Shown in pieces: positions 1 to 13,297 of a DNA stretch of 64,000 nt (position 1 is its first letter; every line of letters starts with the position of its first letter). Origin of the DNA: Nepenthes gracilis (Eukaryota; Streptophyta; Magnoliopsida; Caryophyllales; Nepenthaceae); NCBI GenBank assembly GCA_033239525.1, contig BSYO01000011.1, forward strand, positions 12,489,078-12,553,077, read 5' to 3'. Position numbers and translations under genes: made by a program. Below the pieces are notes generated by a model that was not told the DNA's origin, searched no databases, and saw only the letters and a program-made list of their open reading frames with translations.

Positions 1-645
1 TTAGATTCAAGTACAATAATTCGATTGATCCATCACTTTTCATGGGTTCACTATTTGTGGACCCTTTATTTTTGTCGGTTGGATTGGCATTATTTTAGTC
101 AGTATCTAACAAGCTTAAGCTTGGTTTGGAAATGAAAGTATCTCTAATATGTGAGGAGAGATTGCGTTAGACCAAGTTACTCAAGAAAAGAATGTAACTA
201 TGTCTTCCAACAGTTAAAATTAGACATGCTTATATTGGTCTATGAAAGTATCAAATACTTGTATTTTATTTTAAAAAAATTAAAAGTATCTAAAAATATT
301 AAATGTTATGAAAATATAAAATATTTTTATGAAAAATTATTCCATAAAACAAATGTAATAATAATATTCAAATAAGAAGTCATTTAATATAAAAAATATG
401 GTTAAATGTTATGAAAAAATATGGTTAGAGGACAACAACCTTATACTTGCTTTCTCAGATTTTTTCTCCTCCTTTTTACTTTTATGTGAAGTGAATTAAT
501 TTATAATTTTACTACCCACTGGTAATAACAATTTTATAAAAAGGAATAATTATTCATTGTTTTAAATTATTATATTGATTGGGATTTGGATAGCCCAACC
601 ATTTCATATGTATTGAGTTTTTGGTTGCCTATTGAATAAATTAAT
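1..645. repeat. Repeat block H (second subrepeat), copy I, left-truncated
   Basis: AT-rich non-coding sequence that recurs by eye at about 8,946-9,591, 44,876-45,518 and 55,680-56,316. It is the downstream part of a roughly 780-bp unit that occurs twice in direct order inside block H. It ends in TTAAT at 641-645, which is the left target duplication of the R1 LTR that follows. No coding signal is visible. The window starts inside the block, so its left boundary is unknown. Confidence 0.6.
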
Positions 646-1934
646 TATAACGTATCATATTTTCAATCAAAAATTCGGTAGAATTTCGGTTGTAATATGG
701 ATGTCGGCCAAATACAAAACCTGTAAAATATCCTACATAGCATATATAATTCACAAATTCGCTAATACAGGACCTAAAAAGCTACAAAATCACACATAGC
801 ACCAACGTCATAATTCCGGCATGATGTTGACTCAAAATAAATACAACAAGGTATCCAAACCAACCATAAAAACCTGCGAAAGTATATATACATACATCTA
901 ACCGGCGAAAACTAAATTATTTCTGCTGCAACATCATCAAACATGGACACTAATACACAAATCCATCAGAAATACAAAATATTTTATCAAAAGATACAAA
1001 ACATATAACTAAGCCAATAAAGTCATCTGCCATTGCTTTCAATGCCTAGCCGACTCAAATCCTCTCCACTATCTTATCGGGTGTAGCTCATACTCATTTG
1101 GAGGAAGAAAAATAGTAAGAATGAGTCAAAGTTCAGTAATGCATATATATATATATATCAAGGACATATTCAAAAGTATAATAATGTATAAAGGAAGGAA
1201 TAGGAATGCATATAATATTATAAATTATGATTCGGAAGAGAATGCCTTTATGATTTGTTTCAATTTCCCTTAATTCGATTCCTTTGCCTTTTCTTAGTTA
1301 TGATTTTATACCAAAAACTTATTTCCTTTAAGGGTTAGGGGTCAGTAGGCCTCACAGACAAAGAAGTGATCGGTCGTAGCCTGAATTGTATTTGCTCCTA
1401 CACAGTCAAAAGCTATCTCCTCCTACTCAAGACCCAGAGGTGGGCTGCCTGCATACAATCCTTATAAATGAGGCCAATAGTCACAATGCAGATCCAAAAC
1501 AGATAACGACTATCCACTCTAATATACTAAAGCATATTAAGGAATATCACCCACTATAAAATACAGTTAGGATAATCTTTGAGTTTTCACTGTAACATTT
1601 ATGACATGTCAAAATTTATTAAACCTCGATTTAAGTTCTTAATTTCTTATATTTTTAGAAAATTTTGCTATTAAGAACAAAATTCTTATTTCTCACTCTA
1701 CTGGAGAATGGTTCAATCAGTCCATCAATTTTTTGTTCCGAAGAACGATTTATAAGTTCATCACTTAATTACATAATTTCTTCCAACATTAGATTCCTTT
1801 CTATAGGCATATTTCGATACATATTTTTATATTCCTCATGAGCTTGATTTCTCACATGATCATAGGTCATACATAATTTTTCTTTGGAACTTAGGAGAAT
1901 TAAGAATTCATTTTCATCTATTGCCAATTAGAAC
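646..1934 (-). mobile_element. R1-family LTR, copy I, interrupted by F1 LTR
   Basis: Matches the first 1.3 kb of the complete R1 solo LTRs at 45,519-47,870 and 56,317-58,666. The left edge abuts TTAAT, the same 5-bp duplication seen at the complete copies. It begins TATAAC where a canonical LTR edge would be TG. The sequence switches to an F1-family LTR at 1,935 (TGTCACGATCC). The rest of R1 does not resume here, so this copy lost its right side through a later rearrangement. Minus sense is inferred from the complete copies, which carry a TATA box on that strand. Confidence 0.6.
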
Positions 1935-3611
1935 TGTCACGATCCGGGACCACAATATACGCAGGTCAAAAAAAAATCAATAATAAGATTTCCATCAACA
2001 ATAATAACCCATCCCGGATGTGACAATCAAACATATGCAGGACCCAATATAAATAAAACCCCCACAAGATCTCATCGGATATGAATCCGGACAAATAATA
2101 CATGACCTGCTGACCATAATCGCAATGGAGGTATCCAATCTACAACAACTCATCCATAACTTCAATATTTTGCATACAATGATCAAGGCCACCATCCGGC
2201 CATAAATAATAATCATAACATATCCTCGAGACCAGAAATATACCAAATATAGCATCTCCACTCGCCAAAAGGAATATCCGAGCCCGATCACGTCCGAGCT
2301 CCTGCAAGCGTATCCATGCCACTAGTCTGAAGGGATAAAACATGAAAACGTGAGCCTAGAGCTCAGCAAGCATCATCGTATAAAAACAGTACTCATAAAT
2401 CAGAAGCAGGGATATCGCATAGCAATCACGTAAAACAAAACATCATGTCCGTGAAATCCCTGAAAATCGAGGAAATGTCTCGTACTAAATCGTCGTCCGC
2501 ATTAACTCGTCCCTCCGGGACAAAATCATATAAATCACGATCCGGTAAAACCTCATAGACGATATCATATCATATGATCCGAGGTCACATACGTCGCAAC
2601 CGTCACCACATCCACGTGGAGACACATACCGTCGTCCGGATCTAAAACTCATAATGCAAAAATCAAGAGAAAACCGCCGGAACTAAAACATAAATCAAAA
2701 CACGTTCCGGTTTTATCACATCAGTACGTACGAGACATTCCTATCGCCCATCCGTGGGCCAAACCACGTATCTCAAATCATCATACACCCAAATACGTGC
2801 AGAAATACAAAGCATGCACGAAATCGGAGAACCAAAGATCAATGATACCAACTTGAGGAAGGGTTACCCTCGTCCGGTAACCACGGCTATATATCGGCTA
2901 CAATTAGGCCAAAGTAGCTCAAGGCCATCCATGTACTCTGTCTCCCATAGATAAGGAACTTGCTCACTATGTTTTACCACCGCGGCTTTGGGTGCAACCT
3001 CAAGTTTTTATTATATATTAGGACGTCCGAATACATTAGTTTTCCGTCAATTCCTTACGATGGTTCTCAATTAAATACACAGTGGGGCGATACCTCATCT
3101 TCCTTATGGCGGAAGTAGCCAATCCTCATCTTCCTTACGGCGGAAGTAGCCAATACCTCATCTTCCTTACGGCGGAAGTAGCCAATACCTCATCTTCCTT
3201 ACGGCGGAAGTAGCCAATCCTCATCTTCCTTACGGCGGAAGTAGCCAATACCTCATCTTCCTTACGGCGGAAGTAGCCAATACCTCATCTTCCTTACGGC
3301 GGAAGTAGCCAATACCTCATCTTCCTTACGGCGGAAGTAGCCAATACCTCATCTTCCTTACGGCGGAAGTAGCCAATACCTCATCTTCCTTACGGCGGAA
3401 GTAGCCAATCCTCATCTTCCTTACGGCGGAAGTAGCCAATACCTCATCTTCCTTACGGCGGAAGTAGCCAACCTCATCTTCCTTACGGCGGAAGTGGCCA
3501 ATACCTCATCTTCCTTACGGCGGAAGTAGCCAACCTCATCTTCCTTACGGCGGAAGTAGCCAATACCTCATCTTCCTTACGGCGGAAGTAGCCAATACCT
3601 CATCTTCCTTC
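1935..3611 (-). mobile_element. F1-family LTR, copy I, truncated inside its satellite
   Basis: The + strand begins TGTCACGATCC, the reverse complement of a sense LTR end of the GGGTCGTGACA type common in plant Ty3/gypsy elements. About 1.2 kb matches, inverted, the F1 LTR at 20,334-24,224, and the same stretch matches 10,856-12,100 directly. The insertion point in R1 is the same as in copy II. The copy breaks off at the end of the 31-32-bp tandem array and is followed by R2-family sequence, so about two thirds of the LTR is missing. Confidence 0.6.
3093..3611. repeat. 31-32-bp tandem satellite, about 16.5 units
   Basis: Direct array of units starting CCTCATCTTCC and containing CTTCCttacggcGGAAG, a 5-bp stem around a short loop. 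Unit starts read at 3,093, 3,124, 3,156, 3,188, 3,219 and so on to 3,598. Unit length is 30-32 bp depending on whether the joint is CCAAT, CCAATA or CCAA. Sequence identity between units is nearly complete apart from a T in the first unit (TTATGG) and a G near 3,495 (GTGGCC). The array derives from a motif found once or a few times in other F1 LTRs. Confidence 0.95.
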
Positions 3612-5150
3612 AAGTAATAACATGTTTCCAGGGCTTAAGAGTAGATTACCCACTAAAATACGCGCTGATAATCCTAGTCTCTACCAGAATGCCATCGCTG
3701 GCTAAGGGGTATTACCTCCATATCACAACCTCCATTGTCCTAGTTTCATAGGTTCTTATTCATTTGAGAAAAGATCTACCATATTTTCATATTTACAATA
3801 TCTCCATCCGGGTGAGAAACCATTCATTGCATATCATATTGTGGACTCTTCCTTTCAATTCATGTGTATAATTATTATCTTTTTCGGATTTAAATCTTCT
3901 CTCATGGACTGCTAAACTTAATACAGCTACAATTTATAAACATAGGGAAGAATAGAAATTTACCACCAGAGGCAATTATAACTTTAGACTTCTGATCACA
4001 TTTCCTTCACAATTAGTTAATGCAAACATATTTTTAAATAACAATTAAACATATGCAAATATATATATAACTTAATTAACAATTATAAGGACATAAAATT
4101 AAGCAAAATTCATCAAAATGCCTTGGGTGAACAGTAATGTGTAATATGTTCGTGCATATTTGGATGATTCTACCTTCGGTATCCAATGGGTGATTTATCA
4201 AATTCAAGGTATGTGTAAATATAATCCCAAGTCAATTTATAATAAACTCGAAGATGTTATTTCAAACGAGGTAATTGACATGGGTTTAGGTTTCGTAATG
4301 AATCAGCAATTCTACCAAATCGAGTATCTAATTGGTAAATTAACATATCTAGGTCCGTACGGTATTCTAGTCTCAATTTATACCAAACCTGCACCCAATG
4401 GAATCCACCCGAACGTCGATGAACAAGACCAATACCAGGGCTGGTGTTTCACGTGCAAAACGGGTGCTAAAATACCAGAATCGCACATGGCGTACCCACA
4501 GGCATATAATTAGCTAAGGGCATCACAATATATGCAGCTGGTTTGGTATCTGGATAATAATATCCCAAGAGATCAAACAAAAATAAATAGAGAAAAAATG
4601 TATGGATACACTTTGACTGGCTGAGCAAATATTTTCCAACTAGCCGGCTGCAACTCGTCCAAGGGCCTTGCCATTTGCCTTCCTTTTTCCTCCTCTCTCT
4701 CTACCCAAATGCACGGCCTCCTCTCTCCCCGCTTCAGAATAGCTGAGGTGCCCGCCGCAGACGCGGCTTGCGTGGTAATGGCGCCGACACACCCGAGCGG
4801 TCATCGAGCGCCACCGACCTGTGAGGGCCACCGCTCAAGCACCCGCCGTGCAATTAGCCTCCGGAGCAAGTCACACGATCATTCCTACATCAAGCCTACG
4901 ATTTTCATCGTCTGGTAGATCCGCTTTTGACCTTCTAACCTCAGTCGAGCCACATCCTTGATCTGGTTCTGAATGAACTCAAAATCCTATTGATACGCAC
5001 ATTTCACCTCCTATAATTTTGGTTCCTATTTTACTGACCGTATATCTAATTTTTGATCCATTCTGTTTTATTGACTCAATTGCTCTTAGTTTTAATTTAA
5101 TTATTCTCTCCAATTACTATATTTTAGAACTAAGAACCCTTTAATACTCA
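3612..5150 (-). mobile_element. R2-family LTR fragment, copy I
   Basis: Matches 39,140-40,800 in order, including the AGTTTCATAGGTT region near 3,744, the shared TGGGTGATTTATCAAATTC segment near 4,188 and the CT-rich stretch near 4,690. The paralogue at 38,208 is a minus-sense LTR, so the same sense is inferred. The left part is missing because the copy joins the satellite of F1. The right boundary with block H is not visible and the end coordinate is approximate. The open frames here (for example near 4,160-4,513) are unlike any protein I recognise and look accidental. Confidence 0.5.
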
Positions 5151-8100
5151 CTCATTTCTTACGATATCTGAAAATGTACTATAATGAGGTGGGCTATAAA
5201 TTCTTTTCTTTATGAGAAAATTATGAAGAAGAAGTAAGATTAATAAGAATTTTCACTGCAAAAATCTAAAAGTAAAAAATTAAAACCATAAGAATTTTTA
5301 TTTCATCTATTAGTATCCTCACATACCTTAGGATAAGCAGAGCAAATCATTTTCTGAATAAATATCATTTATGATTTTAACCCCGCCACCGAGACATGTG
5401 TGTACCAATCTGTTTTGTGATGTAAATAATAGATATGTGTTTTAGATTTGTGTAAACTCAATATAATCCATCATATCTTATGATGTAAATATATTTTATC
5501 ATTATTTACACTTGAATTTCAACCGTGTGGGATCAATACAATTTAGCACATCACTTGAATAATTTGTTAGCCTGCAGTCAGCCTCAAATGCTCCTCACAA
5601 GGAAAGGTAAGAAGTGTCGACAACCAAAAGAATTATGTACATTAAAAAGAAAGTCACACTGCATCATGAAATATTTGAGTATAATCGTGTTTTCATATGC
5701 TTTATTGTCTTACTATTCCTCTATATATATATTTTTTTATAAGAATATGATATCCTTGATTATATTTTTATTGAATTTTCCTTTGACCACTTTACTATTT
5801 TTTTTCTTTAGATATTTTAGAGTTCAAGTCCTGATAACAAAAGTAAAGAAGATCATTACAATGTAATCAGTAATAATGTAATATTTGGTTAAGATAATTG
5901 TAAGAAACTTATAAATTTATAAACATCCCAAAAAATGTAAATTTTAGTATTGATAGTTTAGAAACATATCAAAATTTTATGGGTATCTTGTAAGTTTCTG
6001 TGATAATTTCTTATAAGATGAGTTTAGAATTTTAGTTGGGCATCTTTCCTTATTATAAGTTGACATTATATTATTATTGAATCAGTCGTCTTGTTACTCG
6101 ATGATTAGGTATTGTATTTTAGTCTCAGATATTATGCGATTTGTTGTGATTTACAAATTATTAAGGTAAGTATACATTCCCTATGATGTAGTGAATATAA
6201 GAATGTGGAGCGCATTAAAATCGAAAGAATAGAAGTTGACTATTCATTTAATTCATGCAGTATTTTTTAACGTTGTTTTCGTCCGCCAACCCCAGGTGAT
6301 GTCGCTGAAATAATAAGTGCTTAATCCGGACCAGCATTACGCATGTTGGCAACCGTGATTTAATCCTTCTCAGCACACCTAAAATGCATAAAAAGGCATG
6401 GTTCCTTCAAAAACTACAATAAAAAAAAAAGAAAAAAAGAGGCTGAAACAGGTATCATAATATCCCCTTATGGATGAAATAATTTCATTATTTAATCTAA
6501 AATTATTTCAAGTTTTGAATTTATATTTGTATTTAAAATAATTTCAAATAATAATAACAATAATATAATTTAAAATATTAACACTTAAGACTTATAAAAT
6601 TGTACTTTTTTGCATCAATGATAAACTTATAAAATATTTTTTAATATTTTTTAAGTTTTTTTGTAAAGGTAAGACGAATTAAAATTAAATTTGATCTGGC
6701 AAGTGAGTTGATTTTAGATAAAATGTAGCCACAAATCGTGATAGGGCCAAGATCTGCTAATCACACTAGCCAAAAGACTTTAATTCATGTCCGCTTAAAA
6801 GTAAATTAGGCTGATTCAAGTTAGTTTCATTGGTATTTTTATTTCATATATTTAATCAATAATTATATTTTATAAATACTAAAAACATATAATACTTTAA
6901 AAATTATATTTAGGATAAAATATTATTTGGTATATGTTTTATTTAAAAATATTTATAAAAGTTATTAATTATATAAAAAAATATAATATATAGAAAACTT
7001 TTTAATTATTATTTCATTAAAAATGTTATTTTAAAAATATAATGTGGATCGAGCTAGACCATATCAAACATTTTGACAATCTTGGAAGATCATGTCCGTC
7101 TAAAAATTAATAGGTATAATTTTGTTAGTAGCAGCTATATACACTATATATATTATTTCCAAATCTATAAAATTTTGAATTGGTAAACTAGGACTGATCA
7201 GGTGGTCCAATCTTTAGTCTGGTTATTACAAAATAAAAGAACAAATAAAATTGAAGCCGATTTAAATAATTTTTTGATTTGTTATCTAGAAAACATTTTT
7301 TCGTGGTCAGTGGTCATTTTAAAACTTCAAATTTATAACTTTATGTAATGACAAATTATTATGTTTTTCGATATCTCAAGAACAATATTTCAGTAGCTAT
7401 CTTCAAGTATAGTATCCCGTACATTCAAAGCAAAAATAATTGCTAAAAATATTGATAATTGAATAATAATAAAATAATTAATAACAATAATGTTATAATA
7501 ATAATCAGAAAACCACCTTACCAAGACCACTTATGGTGATAAAATTTAAAGAGCACTATTATGATTTATATATAATCCTTTTAGAATTATTTAATCTGGC
7601 TTTCAGGAGCTACAATATTCTACAAAGATATTTGTGTGTGTGAGTTTGAATGATGTCTTTTTTGAAGGATCTTTTTGAGTTTAATGTTAGTAACCTGTAA
7701 GATTAAATTTATTCAAAGATTATGTCGGGGAGCATGCTAAAGTCAAAGCTGTATATATAGGAATATTACCTGGTTGTAAGTTGAATGACCAATGATAATT
7801 GAATTATATTGAGAAAGCTTTTATTAAGTCATATATACCTCATGGTGTATAGGTATTCTTTGTGAAAAAGAATGCATAACCTATATAGGCCATGGTTACT
7901 TACAACCAAACAATGTTCTAGTTGGGAAAGAGTAATGAATACTGCCTTAAGAATAACCAAGATTCAATGAGGTTGGGCTCACTTATAGTGATTTCTTTCT
8001 TTTTGACCTCACAATTGAGGTCAATACTTACTAAAGTAGCCAGGGACCATGCTATTAGTTTTGCCTCACTTATCCTATAAAGACTTTGTAGAACTCTCGA

Positions 8101-8945
8101 CATGCACAGCTCCATGCCACAAAGTTTAATGTTTACTTAGGTTGATAGATGGCACTTGGAAGTATATCTCTGAGAGACAGTCCACGAGGTTGGGCATCCA
8201 GATAGGTTAGCTTGATTGTCATTGTACTATCACACGTCACCATTTTTTTTCTTTGTCGCAATAGGAGAGTTTTCGATAGGTGTGATCTTGATTAGGTAAG
8301 AACAATAACTATATCAAGTGTTATCACAGCATATATAATGCTTTGTATTTCAAACGATTTTTTGTCTAAGTTTTTGTTTGTCGGATCTTTAAATTTTAAT
8401 ATTCAGTCTCTAGCATCACATAATATTTAATGCTGTTAAAGGAGTCAATGATATAAATTTACTTTTCAAGATGCCTTTCACACAATAAAATCTTTTTGGG
8501 AAAGTAATGAAAGTGTAATTATAATATTAGATAAAAGAGTGTTGAGAATTAAAAGGTTTGGGTCTATAATTCTTTTTTAGAATTTAAAGTTTTAGTGGAC
8601 AAAATAACCTTTTTCATATATTTTTTCTCTCCCTCCTTTTACTTTAAGAAGTGTAATGACTTATAATTTTACTTCACTAACTAGTAAATAATTTTATACA
8701 AATAGTCACTTATTATTATTTTAAATTATTATAGCTTGATACTGGATTTTACAATTGTCTATTGAATATGATTAATTGCCGCTTAATTCGCTTTATTTAT
8801 TTATCAATTTTATATAATCAAGATGTTTCAATTATTCACTGGTTTAAATAACCTGCTCAGCTATCTGATACCTTAATTTTAGTATCTCAAATAGTCTATC
8901 ATTTAACTATTTGGTGGTTCCAGAATTGTTCAATCAGATTTTTTT
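5150..8945. repeat. Repeat block H, copy I, AT-rich
   Basis: Long AT-rich block matching about 40,800-44,875, and in its right part 53,681-55,680. It contains one degraded Ty3/gypsy reverse-transcriptase remnant at 7,720-7,872 and no other coding signal that I can read. The 203-bp mini-LTR present in the paralogue at 41,602-41,804 is absent here: the sequence near 5,905-5,920 runs straight through the insertion site. Left boundary approximate. Confidence 0.55.
7720..7872 (+). pseudogene. Degraded Ty3/gypsy reverse-transcriptase fragment
   Basis: Counterpart of the clearer RT remnants at 43,635-43,787 and 54,451-54,600. The stretch retains codons for a lysine-rich EKAFIK segment and the FVKK end of the first RT block, in an otherwise shifted and substituted sequence. 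On its own it would not be recognisable; the call rests on alignment with its paralogues. Confidence 0.45.
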
Positions 8946-9591
8946 TAGATTCACACACACCGATTGATCCATCACTTTCTGTAAGTTCACTATTTGTGGA
9001 ACTTTATGCTTTTGGTCGTTGATTTGGTATTTGATTTAGTTAGTATCTAACAAGCTTAAGCTTGGTTTGGAAATGAAAGTGCATTCTTAATAGAGGGAGA
9101 GATTATGTTAGACCCTATCTAAGAAAAGAATGCAATCATGTTCCTCTCAAACAGTTAAAATTAGACATGCTTTATATTGTCTTTGTTAAAGTAGTCAAAT
9201 ACTTGTGAGCTTCTTTTATTTTAAAAAATTAGTATGATCTTAAAATATTAAATGTTATGGAAAATATAAAATATTTTTATGAAAATTATTCCATAAAACA
9301 AATGTAATAATAATATTCAAATAAGAAGTCATTTAATATAAAAATATGTGAAGTGGAACAAAACAGAAAAAACATGGTTAGAGGACAACAACCTATATTT
9401 ATTTTTCCTTGGGATTTTTTCTCCTCCTTGCTTCATGAAGTGAATTAATTTGTAATTTTACTACCCAATCGTAATAAATAATTTTATAAAAGAATACTAT
9501 TCATTGTTTAAATTATTATATTGATTGGGATTGGATAGTCAATTGATTTCATATGTATTGAGTTTTGGTTGCCTATTGAATAAATGGGTTT
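8946..9591. repeat. Repeat block H (second subrepeat), copy II
   Basis: Matches 1-645 and 44,876-45,518 along its length, but with many more small insertions, deletions and substitutions than the other copies show among themselves. No coding signal. Confidence 0.55.
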
Positions 9592-10855
9592 TATAACGTA
9601 TCATATTTTCAATCAAAGTGCCCGTGGGGGTGGGGCAGATTTCTGCCAGGCTATTTCGACGTTTACTAAATACAAACCCGTAAAGTAGTCCTATGATGAT
9701 ATATAATTCATAATCTGTTAATACGTATTCCAAAAAGCTACAAAATCACATACAGCAATCAACGTCATAATTCCGGCAAGATGTCGATCAAAGCACAAAT
9801 ACACACAGGTCTAACTAACTACAAACTCCCAGAAGATAAGACACACATCTAACCTATTAAACTAAATTATGCTTCTGCTGCAACATCATCATGGTCAATG
9901 ACACTAATACACAATCCATCAAATACAAATATTTTATCAAAAGATATAAATATATAACTAAGCTACAAAGTCATCTGCCATTGTTTCTGTAATGCCTAGC
10001 CGACCTAAATCCTCTCCACTATCTTATCGGGTGTAGCTCATACTCTGTTTGCTGGAGAAGAAAAATAGTGAAGAATTTAGCCAAGTTCAGTAATGACATA
10101 TATATATATATCAAGGACATACTTCAAAAGTATAATAATGTATAAAGAAGTTATCAGGAATGCAGCATAATATTATAAATCATGGGATTCTGGAATATCA
10201 CTTTGGCGATCACCACTTCTTAATTCATCTTTGCCTTTTCTTAGTTATGATTTTATACTCAAAACTTATTTCTAAGGGTTAGTTTAGGCCCTTTGCCAGA
10301 CAAAGTTGATCGGTCGCCTCTGGACTTGAGGCCTTGCTTCCACAAAGCCAAAAGCTATCTCTCCTACCAAGCACCTGTGAGGTGGTTGCTCTACATACAA
10401 CTTTATAAACGAAAAGGGCTCTGCTTCAGCATTCAAAAACGATAATTCACTATCCACTGGGTTTGACAACAAAGCCGATATTAATAACATCACCCAATAT
10501 AAAGTGAAGTGAAGATGAATTCGCCAACGAATATTTATGAGTACGCTGTGGTACCTTATTAAACCTCGATTTAAGTTCTTAATTTCTATATTTTTAGAGT
10601 GCTCACATAAGGAATAAAATTTTATTTCTCACTCTGTCGAGAATGGTCTAATCACCCATCACTTTTTTGTCTAAGAACGATTTATGTCTGTCACTAACAG
10701 ATAATTTCTTCCAACATTGATTCCTTTCTGATATATTACTTTATACATATTTTTATATTCCTCATGAGCTTGATTTCTCATATGATCATAGGTCATATAT
10801 AATTTTTCTTGGAAACTAGAGAATTATAATCTATTTTCATCTATTGCCGAACAAT
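9592..10855 (-). mobile_element. R1-family LTR, copy II, left part
   Basis: Starts TATAACGTATC as in copy I and follows R1 to the point where an F1-family LTR interrupts it. R1 resumes at about 13,298. The sequence is much more altered than the other R1 copies. The TTAAT duplication is not recognisable at the left edge in this copy. Confidence 0.55.
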
Positions 10856-13109
10856 CGCTAACATCCGGACTAATATACGCAGTCAAAAAAACTGTAATAG
10901 ACAGATTTATCAATAATAACCCATCCGATATGATAATCAAATATATGGCAGGACCTAATATAAACAAACCCCATTGTAAGACCTCTATCGATACGAATCC
11001 GGACAGTCAATACGATCACGACTATAATCGTAATTTGTATCCACTCCACAAGTCAACTGATCTCACAATCTCCAAGAAGCCAAAGTAATGACTGCTGCTG
11101 GGCCTATCCGCCATAAACACAGACCAGCAACATATCCTTTGCACTGTAAATATACCAAATATAGCATCTCCACTCGCTAAAAGGAATATCCTGTCTTATC
11201 GTCTGTAGCCCCCTGCAAAGCGTATCCGCGCTTATCAGTCCGAAGGGATAAAACAGTTTAAAACGTGAGTCAGAGCTCAGCTAGCACGTATAAAATAGCA
11301 TCATAAATCGTGGCTGTGATATTTATAGCAATCACGGTGAAACAAAACATCATGTCCGTGAAAATCCCGAAAATCGAGGGAAATGTCCGCACTAAATCGT
11401 CGCCCGCATTAACCTCTCGCCTCCGTGACAAAATCGACAAACCACATCCGTAAAACTCAGTGATACGCCATATCATGGCCATCATGATCCAGGTCACATA
11501 TTGCCGCAACTGGCCACCAATCCACGCGGGAGACACATACCGCCGCCTGACGAAAACCTGGTAATGCGCAATCAAGAGAAAATCGCCGAATTCAAAACAT
11601 AACTGGCAACACGTCGGTTTTCTATCACATCGCACGTATGGTACATTCCTATCGCCTATCCTGGTAAGCTAAAACCACGAACTCCAAATCATCATACACC
11701 CAAATATGCGCAGAATACAAAGACGACGTAAACGTGAGAATCAAAGATCAATGATACCAACTTAGCGTAAGTGGTCAATTCTTCGTTCTGGCAATCACTG
11801 CCGCATTTGGCTTACTTAATTATACTTGAATTTCAAGGTCATCCATACTTGGTCTCAGCAGATAAGAAACTGCTCACTGCGTTTTTACCACCTGCCATTG
11901 GGGTAACTCTCAAGTTTTATTATATATTGTGGGACGTCCAATATATTAGCTCACAATTTCTTACGATGGTTCTCAATTAAATACACAATGGGATATGGCC
12001 CTCTTACTCTATGGCTATAGCCAATCCTCATCTTCCTGCATGCTAAGTAGCTAATACCTCTCATCTTCCTTGATGGTAGAGGGAGGAGACATTTTTTCAA
12101 GACGATGAAGTAGCTGCTGCCTCTGATCACGAGTGATCCCAAATCTCTGGGCAACATGTGATGGTTAGTGTGGCATCTGCCCAAGGGTTCCACAATATAC
12201 TTGATACCAAACATATATATATCGTCCTGGTGTCCAGGTGTAAAACCCTCCAAATCATAAATACAAGTACAAAACCACCGTACATGAATGATAAAAACAT
12301 AAGTACGGCATGCCAATTGATAAATCGGTAGATGAAAAACATACGCACGTTAGTAAAATCCCATGACAAAATGTATCGGTTCTAAATCGCACTAAATAAA
12401 ATGAGGATACTGGCTTTAACATCATACTCATAGATTCAAGAAGGATGTCCAAGCACTCGAATATGGCATTTCTCTCTCATGCTACTGCGTATCCTCTTCC
12501 ACTCTCCTCCCAGAAGACTGCCACAGCTCGCCGCTTGGCCACCGCACCTCCTCACGTGGCTGCCGCCGCCTCCTCCGCCTCACCTGTGCCACTGCTGACG
12601 CCGAAGTTACCGCTGCTTTCTCACGTGACCATTGCCCTCTCTCTCCCTCGAACGATTTCTGCCGCCTTCCTCGCACAACCCACGAGCCTCACATCACTGA
12701 TTCTCCCATGTGCCCACCGCCCACCCATCGCCACTAAGAAACTCGCTCATCACCTGATCACACGCAGTCAGTTTCAGTCAACAACCACTGACCAGATTGA
12801 TGCATTTCACCAACACCGCTAATTTCATGTGTTCTGATAAACTGCTTCTACGAATTCATCACTCACACCAATGACTGTCACACACTATGGCTTTCCAGCC
12901 AGCCACTATACAATAAGCCGATCTTCCTCTTCCTTTCTTCCTTCTCCACTTACTTCTAAACCCTAAACCCCTTTTCCCGATTTTCTCCCCATCTTTCTCC
13001 CTTTCTTTTTCCCCCACCCTTTTTCTTTCTTTCTTTTCTTTTTCTTCTTTTTCTATTTTTCCTTTTTCTTTCTTTCAACTATTTTTATTATTACATATTA
13101 TTATTTCAC

Positions 13110-13140
<31 letters not shown>

Positions 13141-13297
13141 ATCAACCTACCTCCGAACAACATTACGGCACACACTGGCCCTGACTATATCTCCAATACC
13201 TTCAGTGTTTCAGCATATTTTATTTTATTTTTACCACGCCCTAAATACCTAAAAATCACAATTATTATTAATAATCCAATTGTATCCAAATATCACA
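10856..13297 (-). mobile_element. F1-family solo LTR inserted in R1, copy II
   Basis: Alignable with copy I from its first bases and, inverted, with the complete F1 LTR at 20,334-24,224 over most of its length. Its far end (CCAAATATCACA) corresponds to the TGTAATATTTCGG edge of that element. R1 sequence flanks it on both sides, so it is a complete LTR without an internal region. It is about 2.4 kb, against 3.9 kb for the inverted copy; the difference is largely the 470-bp GC-rich array of the latter. It holds only about two or three degenerate units of the 31-bp satellite near 12,010-12,110. Edges are approximate. Confidence 0.6.
13020..13140. repeat. Pyrimidine tract and (TA)n microsatellite in F1 LTR
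   Basis: A T/C-rich stretch rich in CTTTTTCTTT is followed by an uninterrupted (TA)n run at about 13,112-13,135. The inverted F1 copy has an (AAT)n microsatellite at the equivalent place. Confidence 0.85.

Noticed and set aside
3093..3611. CRISPR-like regular repeats
   Set aside because: Units are directly adjacent, with no unique spacers, and the context is a plant LTR. It is a satellite.
4160..4513. 117-codon frame in the R2-family region
   Set aside because: The paralogue near 39,700-40,080 has stops and shifts in the same frame; no known domain.
12445..12822. 125-codon frame rich in alanine, serine and proline
   Set aside because: Lies in the F1 LTR region equivalent to the GC-rich array; no start context or known domain, and the frame is not conserved in the inverted copy.
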